Part shown: positions 19,665 to 29,146 of the stretch, piece after piece
Layout of the letters: every line of letters begins with the position of its first letter
How positions within the stretch are numbered: position 1 is the stretch's first letter
NCBI GenBank assembly: GCA_964452645.1
Contig: CAYVMO010000004.1
Span: 62,001-126,000, forward strand
From: CAYXTW01 sp964452645
GTDB taxonomy: Bacteria > Zixibacteria > MSB-5A5 > GN15 > PGXB01
DNA length: 64,000 nucleotides
Direction: 5' to 3'
Position numbers and translations under genes: made by a program
Notes under the pieces: generated by a model
The model's input: only the letters and a program-made list of their open reading frames with translations
Told to the model about the DNA's origin: nothing
The model's database searches: none

Positions 19665-20306
19665 TTATTCTTCCTCCTTGGCAACTTTCTCAAATGCCGT
19701 CTTAGCCGATCTATAATTTATCGACCGACGGGACAGGTAATTATACGCTTTCCGTCTGGCGGTTTCAAGTTCAAATTTCGAAAAATACCGCCATCGTCCG
19801 CGCAGCAGCCGCACCGCCATTTCGGTCTCATCGACATCCTGTAAACAATCATCGACCGTCGCTTCAGCCAGTTCACGGGAAATATATTTTTTACGCAGCG
19901 CTGCGACCAGAAATGCCCGCCCCGCCGGTTTATTACGAAGAATCGATTCAATCATCAGGCGGGCAAATCGGGTATCATCGATCAGCCCCATATCTGCTAA
20001 ATCGGCCAGGGTCCTGATAGATATTTTTCTGTCATATTTTTTCTCATCCAGTTTGACCAGAAGCTGGCCATAAGAATAAGCGCTTCTCGCCAACAGATAA
20101 GTAACGTAATCGCGGGCCCGCTGTAAATCCGATTCAGTTTTAATTTTTTTCAACTGAATATCGGAGATTTCGCTTTGCTCTTGAAGCGAATATTTTTGTG
20201 ACACGCTCCCTAATAAAGATATTTTTTCACCGTTAGACAAAATTAATTGGTGGTTTTTACCTTTTCGTATAATATTTAGTATTCGCGGCATCGATATTAC
20301 AATCAA
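19665..20306 (-). CDS. recX: RecX-family regulatory protein
   Basis: A 213-aa, highly basic helical protein. Its three-helix repeats ('ARDYVTYLLARSAYSYGQLLVKL', 'LADMGLIDDTRFARLMIES', 'RRKAYNYLSRRS') match RecX, which binds RecA filaments and limits recombinase activity. The first 55 residues are an extra beta-rich lead also seen in some FCB members. The start is uncertain: TTG at 20306 has an AGGG six bases ahead, while ATG at 20291 has none. RecX is often next to recA, but here it lies between an NtrX-like regulator and alaS. recX-alaS adjacency is common in other bacteria. The stop codon nearly touches the proposed alaS start. Confidence 0.88.
   Translation of the reverse strand: MIVISMPRILNIIRKGKNHQLILSNGEKISLLGSVSQKYSLQEQSEISDIQLKKIKTESDLQRARDYVTYLLARSAYSYGQLLVKLDEKKYDRKISIRTLADLADMGLIDDTRFARLMIESILRNKPAGRAFLVAALRKKYISRELAEATVDDCLQDVDETEMAVRLLRGRWRYFSKFELETARRKAYNYLSRRSINYRSAKTAFEKVAKEEE
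19673..19679 (-). promoter_or_regulatory. Shine-Dalgarno AAGGAGG deciding the alaS start
   Basis: A full-length AAGGAGG on the minus strand lies inside the end of recX, 9 nt before the in-frame ATT codon at 19663. No ATG or GTG in the alaS frame lies at a workable distance from it, so it points to an AUU start. Confidence 0.7.
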
Positions 20307-20326
20307 TTATTACCCTGATAATAGCC

Positions 20327-21646
20327 TTATTTTATTTTCAGTCGGCGCATCTTTTTATAGAGATGTGACCGCTCCAGGCCAAGCTGTCGTGCAGTCTGAG
20401 CAACGTTTCCTTTATTGGCCGCCAGTGCCGCTTCAATATGTTGTTTTTCGAATTCATCAAGCGCCCTTTTTAATCCGGCCGTCGATTCTTTCGTTACTCC
20501 GGGCAACAATGGCCTTATATCCTTACGGTTTACGGTCGTCCCTTCACAATAAATATTAATCCGCTCCATAAGGTTTTTTAACTCCCTGACATTTCCGGGG
20601 AAATCATATTTCTGCAGAAATGACCGGGCATCGGTTGATAGTTTTTTTCGCTCACTCCCGATTTCCTTTGCAAAACGGCTCAGGAAAAAATTTGCCAGCA
20701 GGGGAATATCTTCCCGGCGCTCCCTTAAGGGGGGAACATCAAATTGTATGACATTCAATCGAAAAAGAATATCCTGCCGGAATCTGCCTTTTTCCACCAT
20801 TTCATTTAAGTCCTTATTCGAGGCCGCGATGACAACACAATCAATCGGTACACCTGTATCGGCGCCGACCGGGGTTATTTCGTTGCTTTCGATGACGCGG
20901 AGGATTTTTGCCTGCGCCGCGGCTGACATCTCGCCGATTTCGTCAAGAAAAATAGAACCCCCGTCAGCTTCCAGAAAACGTCCCCGGCGATTTTTGGCCG
21001 CGCCGGTAAAGGCGCCGGCGACATGGCCGAACAATTCCGATTCTATCAGTTCATGCGGCAGCGCGGCGCAGTTGACGGCGACAAACGGCCCGCCGCTGTT
21101 TCGTCCGTAGCGGTGAATCATATTGGCTATCATTTCCTTGCCGGTGCCGTTTTCACCCTGGATTAAAAAGCGATTGGCCCGGGGGGCAGAACGGGCGATA
21201 CTGCTTTTTAATTCGGAAATCGGTTTCGATTCGCCGATAAATTCGCCGTAAATAATCGAATCGAGTCTTTCTTTTTCGGATAAAAGCTTCTTCTTCTGTG
21301 TGGCATTTTCCAGCGTTACCAGAACTCTGTCCAATGAAATCGGTTTTTCGATAAAATCATAAGCCCCGGCGCGAATCGCCTCGACCGCCATTTCGACATC
21401 GGCATGACCGGAGATCATAACCACCACCTGCTTATTATCGCGGGTCAAAATCGTTTTTAATAAATCAAGACCATTGCCATCGGGCAGCAAAACGTCGAGA
21501 AAAATAACATCATAGGCCGCCCGCGAATAATTATCACCCTCCTTATAATCCCTGGCCAGTTTGACATAATGTCCGCGCTTTGCCAGGGCGGACTTCAATG
21601 AATTACGGATATTGAGTTCATCGTCGATGATTAATACATCAGCCAT
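20327..21646 (-). CDS. NtrC/NtrX-family sigma-54-dependent response regulator
   Basis: The receiver domain ('IIDDE', phospho-acceptor in 'FLDVLLPDG', K in 'IEKP') is followed by an AAA+ domain. This has Walker A 'GENGTGKE', the sigma-54 contact loop 'GAFTGA', Walker B 'GGSIFLDEIGEM' and an arginine-finger region. A Fis-type helix-turn-helix ends the protein ('GNVAQTARQLGLERSHLYKKM'). At 439 aa from the ATG at 21646 the length is normal. It overlaps the kinase gene by 8 nt, so it is its cognate regulator. It would remodel RNA polymerase-sigma-54 at -24/-12 promoters; the targets are unknown. It is closer to NtrX than NtrC because of the NtrY-like partner. Confidence 0.93.
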   Translation of the reverse strand: MADVLIIDDELNIRNSLKSALAKRGHYVKLARDYKEGDNYSRAAYDVIFLDVLLPDGNGLDLLKTILTRDNKQVVVMISGHADVEMAVEAIRAGAYDFIEKPISLDRVLVTLENATQKKKLLSEKERLDSIIYGEFIGESKPISELKSSIARSAPRANRFLIQGENGTGKEMIANMIHRYGRNSGGPFVAVNCAALPHELIESELFGHVAGAFTGAAKNRRGRFLEADGGSIFLDEIGEMSAAAQAKILRVIESNEITPVGADTGVPIDCVVIAASNKDLNEMVEKGRFRQDILFRLNVIQFDVPPLRERREDIPLLANFFLSRFAKEIGSERKKLSTDARSFLQKYDFPGNVRELKNLMERINIYCEGTTVNRKDIRPLLPGVTKESTAGLKRALDEFEKQHIEAALAANKGNVAQTARQLGLERSHLYKKMRRLKIK

Positions 21647-23291
21647 TGTCAAAAGGCAGGTCGATTATCAACCCGGCTCCTCCCTCTTCGCGGTTATATA
21701 ATTCAATTGTCCCGCCGCTGTCATAGACGATTCGCTGACAGATGACCAGACCCAGCCCGGAACCGCCGGCTTTGCCTGAAACATAAGGCCTGAATCCGGA
21801 TTGCAAAATATTATCGGGAAAACCGGGACCGTCGTCTTCAACTTTTATCATGATGCCGCTTTCGGTATCGTTGATTTCAATTCGAACCGAAGTTTCGGGT
21901 GATGATTCGAATCCGTTTTTTATTAGATTTATCAGCAATTGTCTGATTCGTTCATGATCGATTCTGAGTATTTTTCTCCGGCTGGAATTGTTTATGCGTA
22001 ATTTTCCCGAGTCAACTTCTCTTTTATATAGAGTCTTGATATCATCGATCAGCTTTTCCGCTTTTACATCGGTAATCACCGGCGGGGCCATCCGCGCGAA
22101 AGACGCGAATTGGTCGAGCATTTTTGTCAGTCTTTTTATCTCGACTCTTATCACATCAACCGTCTCATCAAGTGTGCTGTCAAAATTAGGGAGTCTCTCT
22201 TTATAAGATTTCTGCAGGTCATCGATCGAAATAGATATCGGCGTCAATGGATTTTTTACTTCGTGGGCGATTTTTTGTCCGATTGCCTTCCAGGCCGCGA
22301 TTTTCTCGCTGGTGGCCAGCTTGGTCTGTGTCTGCTTTAAATCCGATTTCATCCTTGAAAATGAGTTGGCCAACTGCATAAACTCGCCCGCCTCATAAGC
22401 AATAACCGGCGTCGTCAGGTCACCCGCCGCGATTTGAGATGTTGCCAAAATTAAATTATCTATTTCCCTTTTTATCCGTCCGGTAATGAACCACCCCAGC
22501 AGAACCGCTATAAAAATCGACAGTATCGCCACCACTCCGGCCACCTGGAGCAGTGTATGGAAAAGTCGTCTTTCGGTCGTCGATTCAAACTCGGCTGTCA
22601 GAAAAAAATCTGATATTTCACCCCCGGCCAGAATTGCCGTCAACTTTCCTCCTGTCTGGTAGAGCCGGTTACGGCGTATGTTCTTATAGAAGGCTATATC
22701 ACTTTTAGTCGTATCGTCGGTAAACCATAGATTCAGTCGGGCGGAAATCAGTTCTTCAACGATTTTTATGTATGTCGAGTCGATGTATTTCCCGGCATAC
22801 AGGAAAATGCCGGGATCCATCAACGAAATCGATGTAAAGGCCGCATGGCGGCCGTTAATATCGAATTCTTCCGTCTCCAGCGAGCCACCGGCATGAAGAC
22901 CTTCAATTTTAACATCATTATTTATATATTGGCCGATTAATCCCGGCCGGTGATAACTGGCCCATACCTTACCCGAATCATCAAGTATTTCCACAAAATC
23001 GAGATCGGTCTGCAAACCGCTGATATCCAGCCCGTCTGTCTGAGATAATTTCATCCGATGTATCACTCGTTTCATAACCGGCGTTTCCATCAATTCGCTT
23101 TCCTTTTGATTCAAATCATCTCTGAAAACTTCCTGATACCGATTGAACTTCTCGAGATTTTTCAGTCCGCTGTTTTTGTCGGCCAAATCGAGCTGGCGTA
23201 TGGAATGGAAGTATATGACCAGCATGATCAACACCGGTGATATAAGAGCCACCAGTATCAGGTAACTCCGGATTTTTCCGGTAAAGGTCAT
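21639..23291 (-). CDS. NtrY-like sensor histidine kinase
   Basis: The start is ATG 23291 (GGAG 8 nt upstream), overlapping the stop of the preceding gene. The order is: N-terminal membrane helix, periplasmic sensor of about 200 residues, second membrane helix (about 240-265), HAMP linker, HisKA with 'HEVKNPLTPISISI', and HATPase_c with N box 'LINLIKNGFES', G1 'VEDDGPGFP' and G2 'GGSGLGL'. The 'KNPLTPI' H-box is typical of NtrY. It would phosphorylate the NtrX-like regulator encoded directly downstream. The extracytoplasmic sensor has no named domain that I can recognise. The SBP-like gene upstream may supply its signal. Confidence 0.93.
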   Translation of the reverse strand: MTFTGKIRSYLILVALISPVLIMLVIYFHSIRQLDLADKNSGLKNLEKFNRYQEVFRDDLNQKESELMETPVMKRVIHRMKLSQTDGLDISGLQTDLDFVEILDDSGKVWASYHRPGLIGQYINNDVKIEGLHAGGSLETEEFDINGRHAAFTSISLMDPGIFLYAGKYIDSTYIKIVEELISARLNLWFTDDTTKSDIAFYKNIRRNRLYQTGGKLTAILAGGEISDFFLTAEFESTTERRLFHTLLQVAGVVAILSIFIAVLLGWFITGRIKREIDNLILATSQIAAGDLTTPVIAYEAGEFMQLANSFSRMKSDLKQTQTKLATSEKIAAWKAIGQKIAHEVKNPLTPISISIDDLQKSYKERLPNFDSTLDETVDVIRVEIKRLTKMLDQFASFARMAPPVITDVKAEKLIDDIKTLYKREVDSGKLRINNSSRRKILRIDHERIRQLLINLIKNGFESSPETSVRIEINDTESGIMIKVEDDGPGFPDNILQSGFRPYVSGKAGGSGLGLVICQRIVYDSGGTIELYNREEGGAGLIIDLPFDNG

Positions 23292-24595
23292 CACTTGTTC
23301 TCCGACGCCGATCCTGCCAGCTTGATTCTGGTCAGCGCCAGCAGATTAAAATATCCATCGGGGTCAAAACCGAATCCGCGCAGTTGCTTATCAGCCGTAA
23401 AAAAGAGAGTTGGTTGAAAAAGGGGATAAGCGCCGTTTTCGTTTTTTAGACTTTGCAATACACGTTTTATATAATAGTCTCTTGCTTCGGTCGAGGTTGT
23501 CTGGCGACTTAATTCAAGACAATCGGCCATTATTTCCACTGAAGCATTACTTTTTCCGTTCGGTATCGTGTCATTCGCCAGAATATTATAAATATAATAC
23601 AGGCTGCTGTCGATTTGACCGGCTAGCGTGGGAATAAACATCAAATATACATCGGCATTATCTTTGTCATGGGTTAATGTAGTTTTTATCCGGTCGCGGT
23701 TGAGGACATCGGCATAGTACCGACCCAGTTTTTCAAGTCTTCCATCGCCGATATATATTTTTATTTCTTTGGGGAATTTATCAAGTTGCAGTAATAAATC
23801 CTTGGCCTTTTTCCAGTCATATTCCGATTCGGCAATACAGAATTCATCGAGCGGGTAGAAGCAATTATAAGCTCGAATATTGTCGCCGTCGAAATATAAA
23901 GATAATCGTGTCTTATCGAATCTATAATAAAGTGATCTCGTCAACAAACCGCCGTCATTAATGTCTCGGCTGATATTAGGTATTATGGCGGCAAAATATG
24001 GAGCATAATTAGAAATAATTCGCGCCTCGGTTTTGTTTGTGATTATGTTGGAGTGGGAGAAAAAGCCATCAATACGGCCCGATTCAAAATCCAGACTCAT
24101 ATCGATTTCAGAATCATATTGTTTTAGAATAATGCGATTACCGTTCTGAGCAGTCATCGACAATGTCATTTGCATCGATATAATGGAAATATCACCGAAC
24201 GGATACGAAGGCGGATTTCCTATAGTCGGTCCCACCGGAATATCATCGGGCAGGCCGATGACAATATCTGATGTACTATCGATATCGGCTGATTCGATTA
24301 AGACCCAGCAGGAATCGATTGCAATCGTATCGAAATAGTAATGTGTTATCCGGCTGTATGATATTCCGAGTTGAGATGATTCAATAAATCCATTATAAAT
24401 CGAATCTCCGGCAGCATATACCGTAAAACGGTTCGACGGATAAACGTTTTCTTCGGTTCCAATCGGGAAGTACAACCGATCCAGCTTATACTGGAGGATT
24501 CTGCAGTTGATATCAGCTGCAATTCCCGTCTCGATGCAAACCGAAAGAACCAGCAGCGATAACAAAAGAATAGGCTTTATATTCCTATCATTCAT
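23291..24595 (-). CDS. Exported protein, distant extracellular solute-binding (family 5-like) protein
   Basis: The start is ATG 24595 (MNDRNIK), giving a clean signal peptide ('ILLLSLLVLSVC'), rather than the upstream in-frame codons. The rest (about 410 aa) is a periplasmic-style mixed alpha/beta protein. Its C-terminal part ('NGAYPLFQPTLFFTADKQLRGFGFDPDGYFNLLAL') and the middle 'LLTRSLYYRFDKT' resemble the peptide/nickel ABC binding-protein fold, but the match is weak and typical N-terminal motifs are missing. No ABC permease or ATPase adjoins it. It is the first gene of the NtrY/NtrX operon and overlaps the kinase start, so a sensory role as a periplasmic ligand-binding partner is plausible but inferred. 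Confidence 0.6.
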   Translation of the reverse strand: MNDRNIKPILLLSLLVLSVCIETGIAADINCRILQYKLDRLYFPIGTEENVYPSNRFTVYAAGDSIYNGFIESSQLGISYSRITHYYFDTIAIDSCWVLIESADIDSTSDIVIGLPDDIPVGPTIGNPPSYPFGDISIISMQMTLSMTAQNGNRIILKQYDSEIDMSLDFESGRIDGFFSHSNIITNKTEARIISNYAPYFAAIIPNISRDINDGGLLTRSLYYRFDKTRLSLYFDGDNIRAYNCFYPLDEFCIAESEYDWKKAKDLLLQLDKFPKEIKIYIGDGRLEKLGRYYADVLNRDRIKTTLTHDKDNADVYLMFIPTLAGQIDSSLYYIYNILANDTIPNGKSNASVEIMADCLELSRQTTSTEARDYYIKRVLQSLKNENGAYPLFQPTLFFTADKQLRGFGFDPDGYFNLLALTRIKLAGSASENK

Positions 24596-24887
24596 TTCCA
24601 ATCCCATAATGAGCATCTGCGATAGCAACATATAAAAAGCTTTCAAGCCGATTTACAAGACTTTTTTCTAATCAAGCTCTTGTGTGTCGTATATTACACA
24701 CTCAATTGACTGTCTTCCATTTAATTATACATATCGGAAATGAGGTGTGTCCAATTTAACACGGATTTATGCAGTATTTTAATCCACCTCAGACATTAAC
24801 TTATTGAACCACAATCAAATAAAAGCCCCGGCATATGTTTTGTATTGCTTACTTCTGAACGCAAACCTTAACACAAAGGAGGAAAAC

Positions 24888-25937
24888 ATGAAACGGTTCA
24901 TCACATTCAAAAACCTGGGGATCGCTTTTACGGTCGCGGCCTTTTTGTTGGTCGGCTGTTCGGGCGAGAAGCCAAAGGGAAAAACCGGCCTGGTTGATAA
25001 GGTCGTCAGCGATTCCGTCAACAAGTTCGTCGAGAATGTCGTCGAGGCATCATTCTCGGCCGCACCGGTCAAGGTCGACACCGATGGCGCGGTTTCCGAC
25101 GTAGCCGATATGGTCATTCTGGACTCGGTTCTTTATGCCGTCTATGACGGCGGTCTCGTCACCTATGATTTTCGAAGCAAAGAGTCGTCTTTTATCCGGA
25201 ATGGCGAAAAATTCAATACGATTGCGCGATACAATGATCAGATTTTTGTCGGCGGTGAGAAGCTATATACCGTGTCGGGTAACAATCTCGAACCAACCGA
25301 TTTCGAGGTCGAGGGTACGGTTAGAAGCCTGTACAGCTATGATGATCGTCTGTTTATAGGAAGCGATCGGGGATTATACGCCGGGTCGATTCCAGGCATG
25401 GAACGTCTGATGGACGATGTTTCGGTGACCGCCATGGTGTCGGACGGCAACGGCCTGTGGGTCGGCACCGTCGGACAGGGGCTGTACCGATGGGATGGAG
25501 ATATTTTCCAAAAAAGATATCTGTTGCGGGACACGTCGATTTTCGACAATGTCAATGCTCTCGATTTCAATCATGATCATCTGTATGTCGGAGCGGCCAC
25601 CGGTTTCTTCGTCTTTGATGGCGGACGCTGGGAACAGTTTACGTCTAACGATGGTCTCCCGGGGAATAATGTCAACACGATCGACGCTTCATCCTGGGTT
25701 GTTTATATCGGCACCGATGAGGGAATTGTCTCGTATTTTGAAAATAGCATTATCCCTGTCAAAAAGTTTGCGACAACGGTCGCGACCGTTCTCAAATCGA
25801 TGGGCGGAAAGTTGATTGTGGGGACTTATGGTGACGGCGTTATCATGAAGGCCGGCTCGTTTGTCAAAACGCTGGTGGAACCGAAGAGTGAAAGAAAGGA
25901 GGAGATATTTTCAAAATCAGAGGATGAAACAATCTAA
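24888..25937 (+). CDS. Lipoprotein with beta-propeller (sensor-type) repeats
   Basis: AAGGAGG lies 6 nt before ATG 24888; the in-frame start at 24804 would only add a non-signal leader. The lipobox 'LLVGC' gives an N-terminal lipidated Cys at about residue 24. The body is made of repeats about 40 residues long with 'GLWVGTVGQGLYRWDGD', 'LYVGAATGFFVFDGGRWEQF' and 'VYIGTDEGIVSYF', the pattern of the beta-propeller in two-component sensor extracellular domains. It has no kinase part, so it is a free lipoprotein propeller. It is divergent from the SBP-NtrY-NtrX operon across a 292-bp gap and ends at a strong terminator. Role unknown; protein or ligand binding at the envelope is likely. Confidence 0.8.
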   Translation: MKRFITFKNLGIAFTVAAFLLVGCSGEKPKGKTGLVDKVVSDSVNKFVENVVEASFSAAPVKVDTDGAVSDVADMVILDSVLYAVYDGGLVTYDFRSKESSFIRNGEKFNTIARYNDQIFVGGEKLYTVSGNNLEPTDFEVEGTVRSLYSYDDRLFIGSDRGLYAGSIPGMERLMDDVSVTAMVSDGNGLWVGTVGQGLYRWDGDIFQKRYLLRDTSIFDNVNALDFNHDHLYVGAATGFFVFDGGRWEQFTSNDGLPGNNVNTIDASSWVVYIGTDEGIVSYFENSIIPVKKFATTVATVLKSMGGKLIVGTYGDGVIMKAGSFVKTLVEPKSERKEEIFSKSEDETI

Positions 25938-25965
25938 ACACGCGGAATAAGGCTAACCCTTCGAA

Positions 25966-26004
25966 GCCCGGTCGGGATATGCTCTGATCCCGGCCGGGTT
26001 TTTT
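25966..26004 (+). terminator. Strong intrinsic terminator
   Basis: A 12-position stem (cccggtcgggat / atcccggccggg, one T-G pair) with an 8-nt loop is followed directly by TTTTTT. It ends the propeller-lipoprotein transcript. Confidence 0.9.
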
Positions 26005-26008
26005 AATT

Positions 26009-29000
26009 TTACGGACAATTCGGGTCGGGGCCGCCCAGATATAAATACGATATTAAATATGTTATATCAAAAATGTTGACATCACTGTCATTATTAACGT
26101 CGGCCGCCTGCATAGGATTCGGCGGCGGACCCCCCAGGTACAGGAAACTGATTATGCAGGTTATATCAAAAATGTTAATAGCCTGATCGCCGTTGCAGTC
26201 TCCGCATGTAAATTCGCAGACATCACCGACACCGTTACTGTCAGTATCCGCCTGATTCGGATTGTATGTATGAATACAATTATCGCAGCTGTCCCCGACA
26301 AAATCGGCGTCCGCATCTTCCTGCAAAGGATTGACATAATTGATGCAATTATCACAGCTATCGCCGACAAGGTCGGAATCGGAGTCTTCCTGATTGACAT
26401 TGGCCACGTTGATACAGTTATCACAACTATCACCGACCTGATCGGAATCGCTGTCCTCCTGCAGGGGATTTCCATAAGCAATGCAATTATCGCACGGATC
26501 GCCGACACCGTCACCATCGGCATCCTCAGTTTGAATCGGATTATATACCGTCGGGCAGTTATCGCAGCCATCGGGGATGCCGTCGCCGTCGGTGTCGATA
26601 TTATCATCATAGCCGGGGCATATATCGCAGGCATCACCGTAACCGTCGCCGTCGCTGTCCAGTTGATCGGGATTGGGAATGTCGGGGCAGTTGTCATCAG
26701 GGCAGCGGTTCTCGGGAACGCCGGGATCGCCGTAACCGTCGCTGTCGGAATCAAGGCAGTACGGCGGCGTCCAGTTGGACAGGAAATAAAGAATGTTGGC
26801 GATGACCGTATCGCGGTTATTGTACGACGGAAAATCATTCGAGATCGCTTCGTAACCCCAGTTGAAATAGACGACCCGGTAATCACCGGCATAACTCAGG
26901 GCGCTCGGACCGTCCCCCTGGAAATTAAAGGCGGCCATCGCCGGTGGGACAACCACGATTTGCTGTGAGAGGGTCCAGTCCTGATTGGTGATACTGGGAT
27001 ATCGCAATATTAATCCGTCGCCAATCGGCGAGCCGGGGACACCCTGATGAAATAGGTTGAAATGCAAATCGCCAGCCCGGGCATGCAGATAATTTTCCAT
27101 AAATGCGGAATCTTCGTTATTAAGTTCGTTGGCCAGCATCTGTCCGGTCAGAAATAGATTGCCGCCGTTATCCAGATACTGCTTCATGGCGTTGATGTCG
27201 GCTGTTTGCAGTAAATCAGACGAAGTGTCGCCGGTAAACCAGATGACGGTCCCGTACTCACTCAGTTTGCTACCGGTCGGTGAACCCTGGGATTGCTTCT
27301 CCCAGATATCAGCCGGGGCCAGTTTCTTTTTCAAATCATTATAATAAAGCTCTTCATAATTCCCGCCCCGGTCATCATCGACTATTAGAATATCGGTCCG
27401 GCCGATGACTTTTTCGATTGCAAAATTGTTTGCGGGGGCGCCTTCATCCGATGTTACCGATACAAAAAACGAATCGTAAATCGGGTAGGATATATCGGGA
27501 ACGACAAACTCAAGCGGTGTTGCGGCATTATTGCCGGTCCCGCCGTCACCGAAAATTACCGGGATTGTCGCCATCGACGTCGTGAAATTGACGGCCGGAT
27601 CATTCGAGGTCATGATCAGGACGGCATTATTGGCCGTTAGCCAGTCATTTCTAAAATAGAAAACACATTGCACCGACTCAAACGGTTCAAGGATGCCGTC
27701 GGCATCGCTATCGGTGAAAAACATCGAATCGATTTCGAGGTGCGGGCGCGACCATTCAATATCGAGATTGGCGGTCATTATGGAATCGTTGTCGGATATC
27801 ATCCAGACCGAAACCTGCGTCGTGGCGTTACTATATGAGCGACTGTTGGGCGTCGATAGGTCGTCGAATGATCTTTTATTGGTAACGCCCGGCCAGGGAT
27901 CGGCGGCGTCGCCGTCATTATGTGCCCATTCCAGCTGAAATAGACCATCCGCCTGCTCCAGCGCGACCTGATAATGATTCACGTCGGCGTTGCCCCATCG
28001 GGAATCATCGACATGATAAATAAGCAGACCGGAACCGGGCAGAGGGCCGTCAAAACCTATCTTCTGCCGGTTCGCCACCAGAAAATATTGATTGCCGACG
28101 CTGCCATTGGCCCAGAGCCGATAAACCACCGGCTCGGTTTCAACGGGGGGAACTTCGATATCGGTTATATTTTCGGTCACGATAACCGGGTCAAGAAAGC
28201 CGACGTACGATTTAGACCAGGCATCCATATGCGCCGGGCGTCGCCCGGCGCCATTCCAGCTTCCGCTGGCCATCAGCGACCAATCGCCCAGACCGGCTGA
28301 GGTCGAGGGGGTATAGTCGACGTCATAAAGATCGGGAAGCCCCAGCACATGTCCGTACTCATGGCAAAAAACGCCGATATCGGTAATTGACGAAGTACTG
28401 ATACGTTCTTCAGGTTCGGTGGAATAAGTATTTATTGTTACGCCGTCAAGATATTGCTGGTGCGGGTATATTGACCATTGATGCGAGTGAATGTCATTAT
28501 TATTCCCGGTTTCCTCATAGCCGGGGCCGGAATGGATAACGAATAAGCCGTCGACTTCGCCGTCATTATTGGAATCATAAAGCGAATAATCGATGTCGGC
28601 GTCGGCGGCCTGAACGGCATCGACAACCATCCCCTGCGCATTTTGCGGATAGCTGCCGAAACCTCGCTGCCCGTCCACATAATAGGCGTAAGTCTGCGGC
28701 ATTCTGTACCAGCCGTAAACGTCACCGTAAATGTAAAATTTCCCGTACGAATTCTCGAGATAAAATTCGGTCATCGATCCGGTCGGATTAAGATGCCCTT
28801 CAGAAAACAAGAGCGAATCAAAATCGGCCGGAGTGGCGGCCACAACGCCGCCTTCGTAAGGCTGATCGGTAAAATCGACCAAAATCAAAAGAGCCCGAAC
28901 AGTATCCACGGCATCAGGCGAGGCTTTGGCGTTTATTCGATAAATCGTGTTGCCCATATACTGGGGATTATTTACGCCGCGGCTGTACGCATCCTGCATA

Positions 29001-29146
29001 AAGGCGCCATATTCCTCGAGCCTTCCGTCGGCTCTCATCTGTTCGACCAGTTCAGGCGCAAGCGGCGAGGCATGAACGGCTGGTGTGGATAGTAATACTA
29101 TGGGAAATACAACGATAGCGAGATAAAGATATTTTTTCATTCTCAT
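26009..29146 (-). CDS. Secreted M6-family metalloprotease with TSP3 repeats and dockerin-like tail
   Basis: A signal peptide (to about residue 26, 'PAVHA') precedes an M6/immune-inhibitor-A-like zinc protease domain with 'HEYGHVLGLPDLYD' (zinc ligands H262 and H266, catalytic E263). After about residue 470 come Ig-like/CARDB-like segments and a region ('TDILIVDDDRGGNYEELYYNDLKK') related to the linker domain of such proteases. Seven or so thrombospondin type-3 calcium repeats (around 790-960) follow, then two dockerin-like loops ('INIFDITCIISFLYLGG', 'VNIFDITYLISYLYLGG'). It is probably a calcium-stabilised extracellular peptidase kept on or near the cell by its tail. It stands alone between other transcription units. 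Confidence 0.92.
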   Translation of the reverse strand: MRMKKYLYLAIVVFPIVLLSTPAVHASPLAPELVEQMRADGRLEEYGAFMQDAYSRGVNNPQYMGNTIYRINAKASPDAVDTVRALLILVDFTDQPYEGGVVAATPADFDSLLFSEGHLNPTGSMTEFYLENSYGKFYIYGDVYGWYRMPQTYAYYVDGQRGFGSYPQNAQGMVVDAVQAADADIDYSLYDSNNDGEVDGLFVIHSGPGYEETGNNNDIHSHQWSIYPHQQYLDGVTINTYSTEPEERISTSSITDIGVFCHEYGHVLGLPDLYDVDYTPSTSAGLGDWSLMASGSWNGAGRRPAHMDAWSKSYVGFLDPVIVTENITDIEVPPVETEPVVYRLWANGSVGNQYFLVANRQKIGFDGPLPGSGLLIYHVDDSRWGNADVNHYQVALEQADGLFQLEWAHNDGDAADPWPGVTNKRSFDDLSTPNSRSYSNATTQVSVWMISDNDSIMTANLDIEWSRPHLEIDSMFFTDSDADGILEPFESVQCVFYFRNDWLTANNAVLIMTSNDPAVNFTTSMATIPVIFGDGGTGNNAATPLEFVVPDISYPIYDSFFVSVTSDEGAPANNFAIEKVIGRTDILIVDDDRGGNYEELYYNDLKKKLAPADIWEKQSQGSPTGSKLSEYGTVIWFTGDTSSDLLQTADINAMKQYLDNGGNLFLTGQMLANELNNEDSAFMENYLHARAGDLHFNLFHQGVPGSPIGDGLILRYPSITNQDWTLSQQIVVVPPAMAAFNFQGDGPSALSYAGDYRVVYFNWGYEAISNDFPSYNNRDTVIANILYFLSNWTPPYCLDSDSDGYGDPGVPENRCPDDNCPDIPNPDQLDSDGDGYGDACDICPGYDDNIDTDGDGIPDGCDNCPTVYNPIQTEDADGDGVGDPCDNCIAYGNPLQEDSDSDQVGDSCDNCINVANVNQEDSDSDLVGDSCDNCINYVNPLQEDADADFVGDSCDNCIHTYNPNQADTDSNGVGDVCEFTCGDCNGDQAINIFDITCIISFLYLGGPPPNPMQAADVNNDSDVNIFDITYLISYLYLGGPDPNCP
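26200..26765 (-). repeat. TSP3 calcium-binding coding repeats in the M6 protease gene
   Basis: Tandem in-frame units of about 69 bp encode 'D-D-DG-GD-CDNC' thrombospondin type-3 loops. The near-identical copies create long false reading frames on the other strand and in other frames. This is a protein repeat, not a CRISPR array. Confidence 0.85.

Noticed and set aside
26161..26968. Open frames on both strands inside the calcium-repeat region
   Set aside because: They arise from the regular 69-bp coding repeats of the M6 protease gene and contain only low-complexity Ile/Ala-rich sequence.
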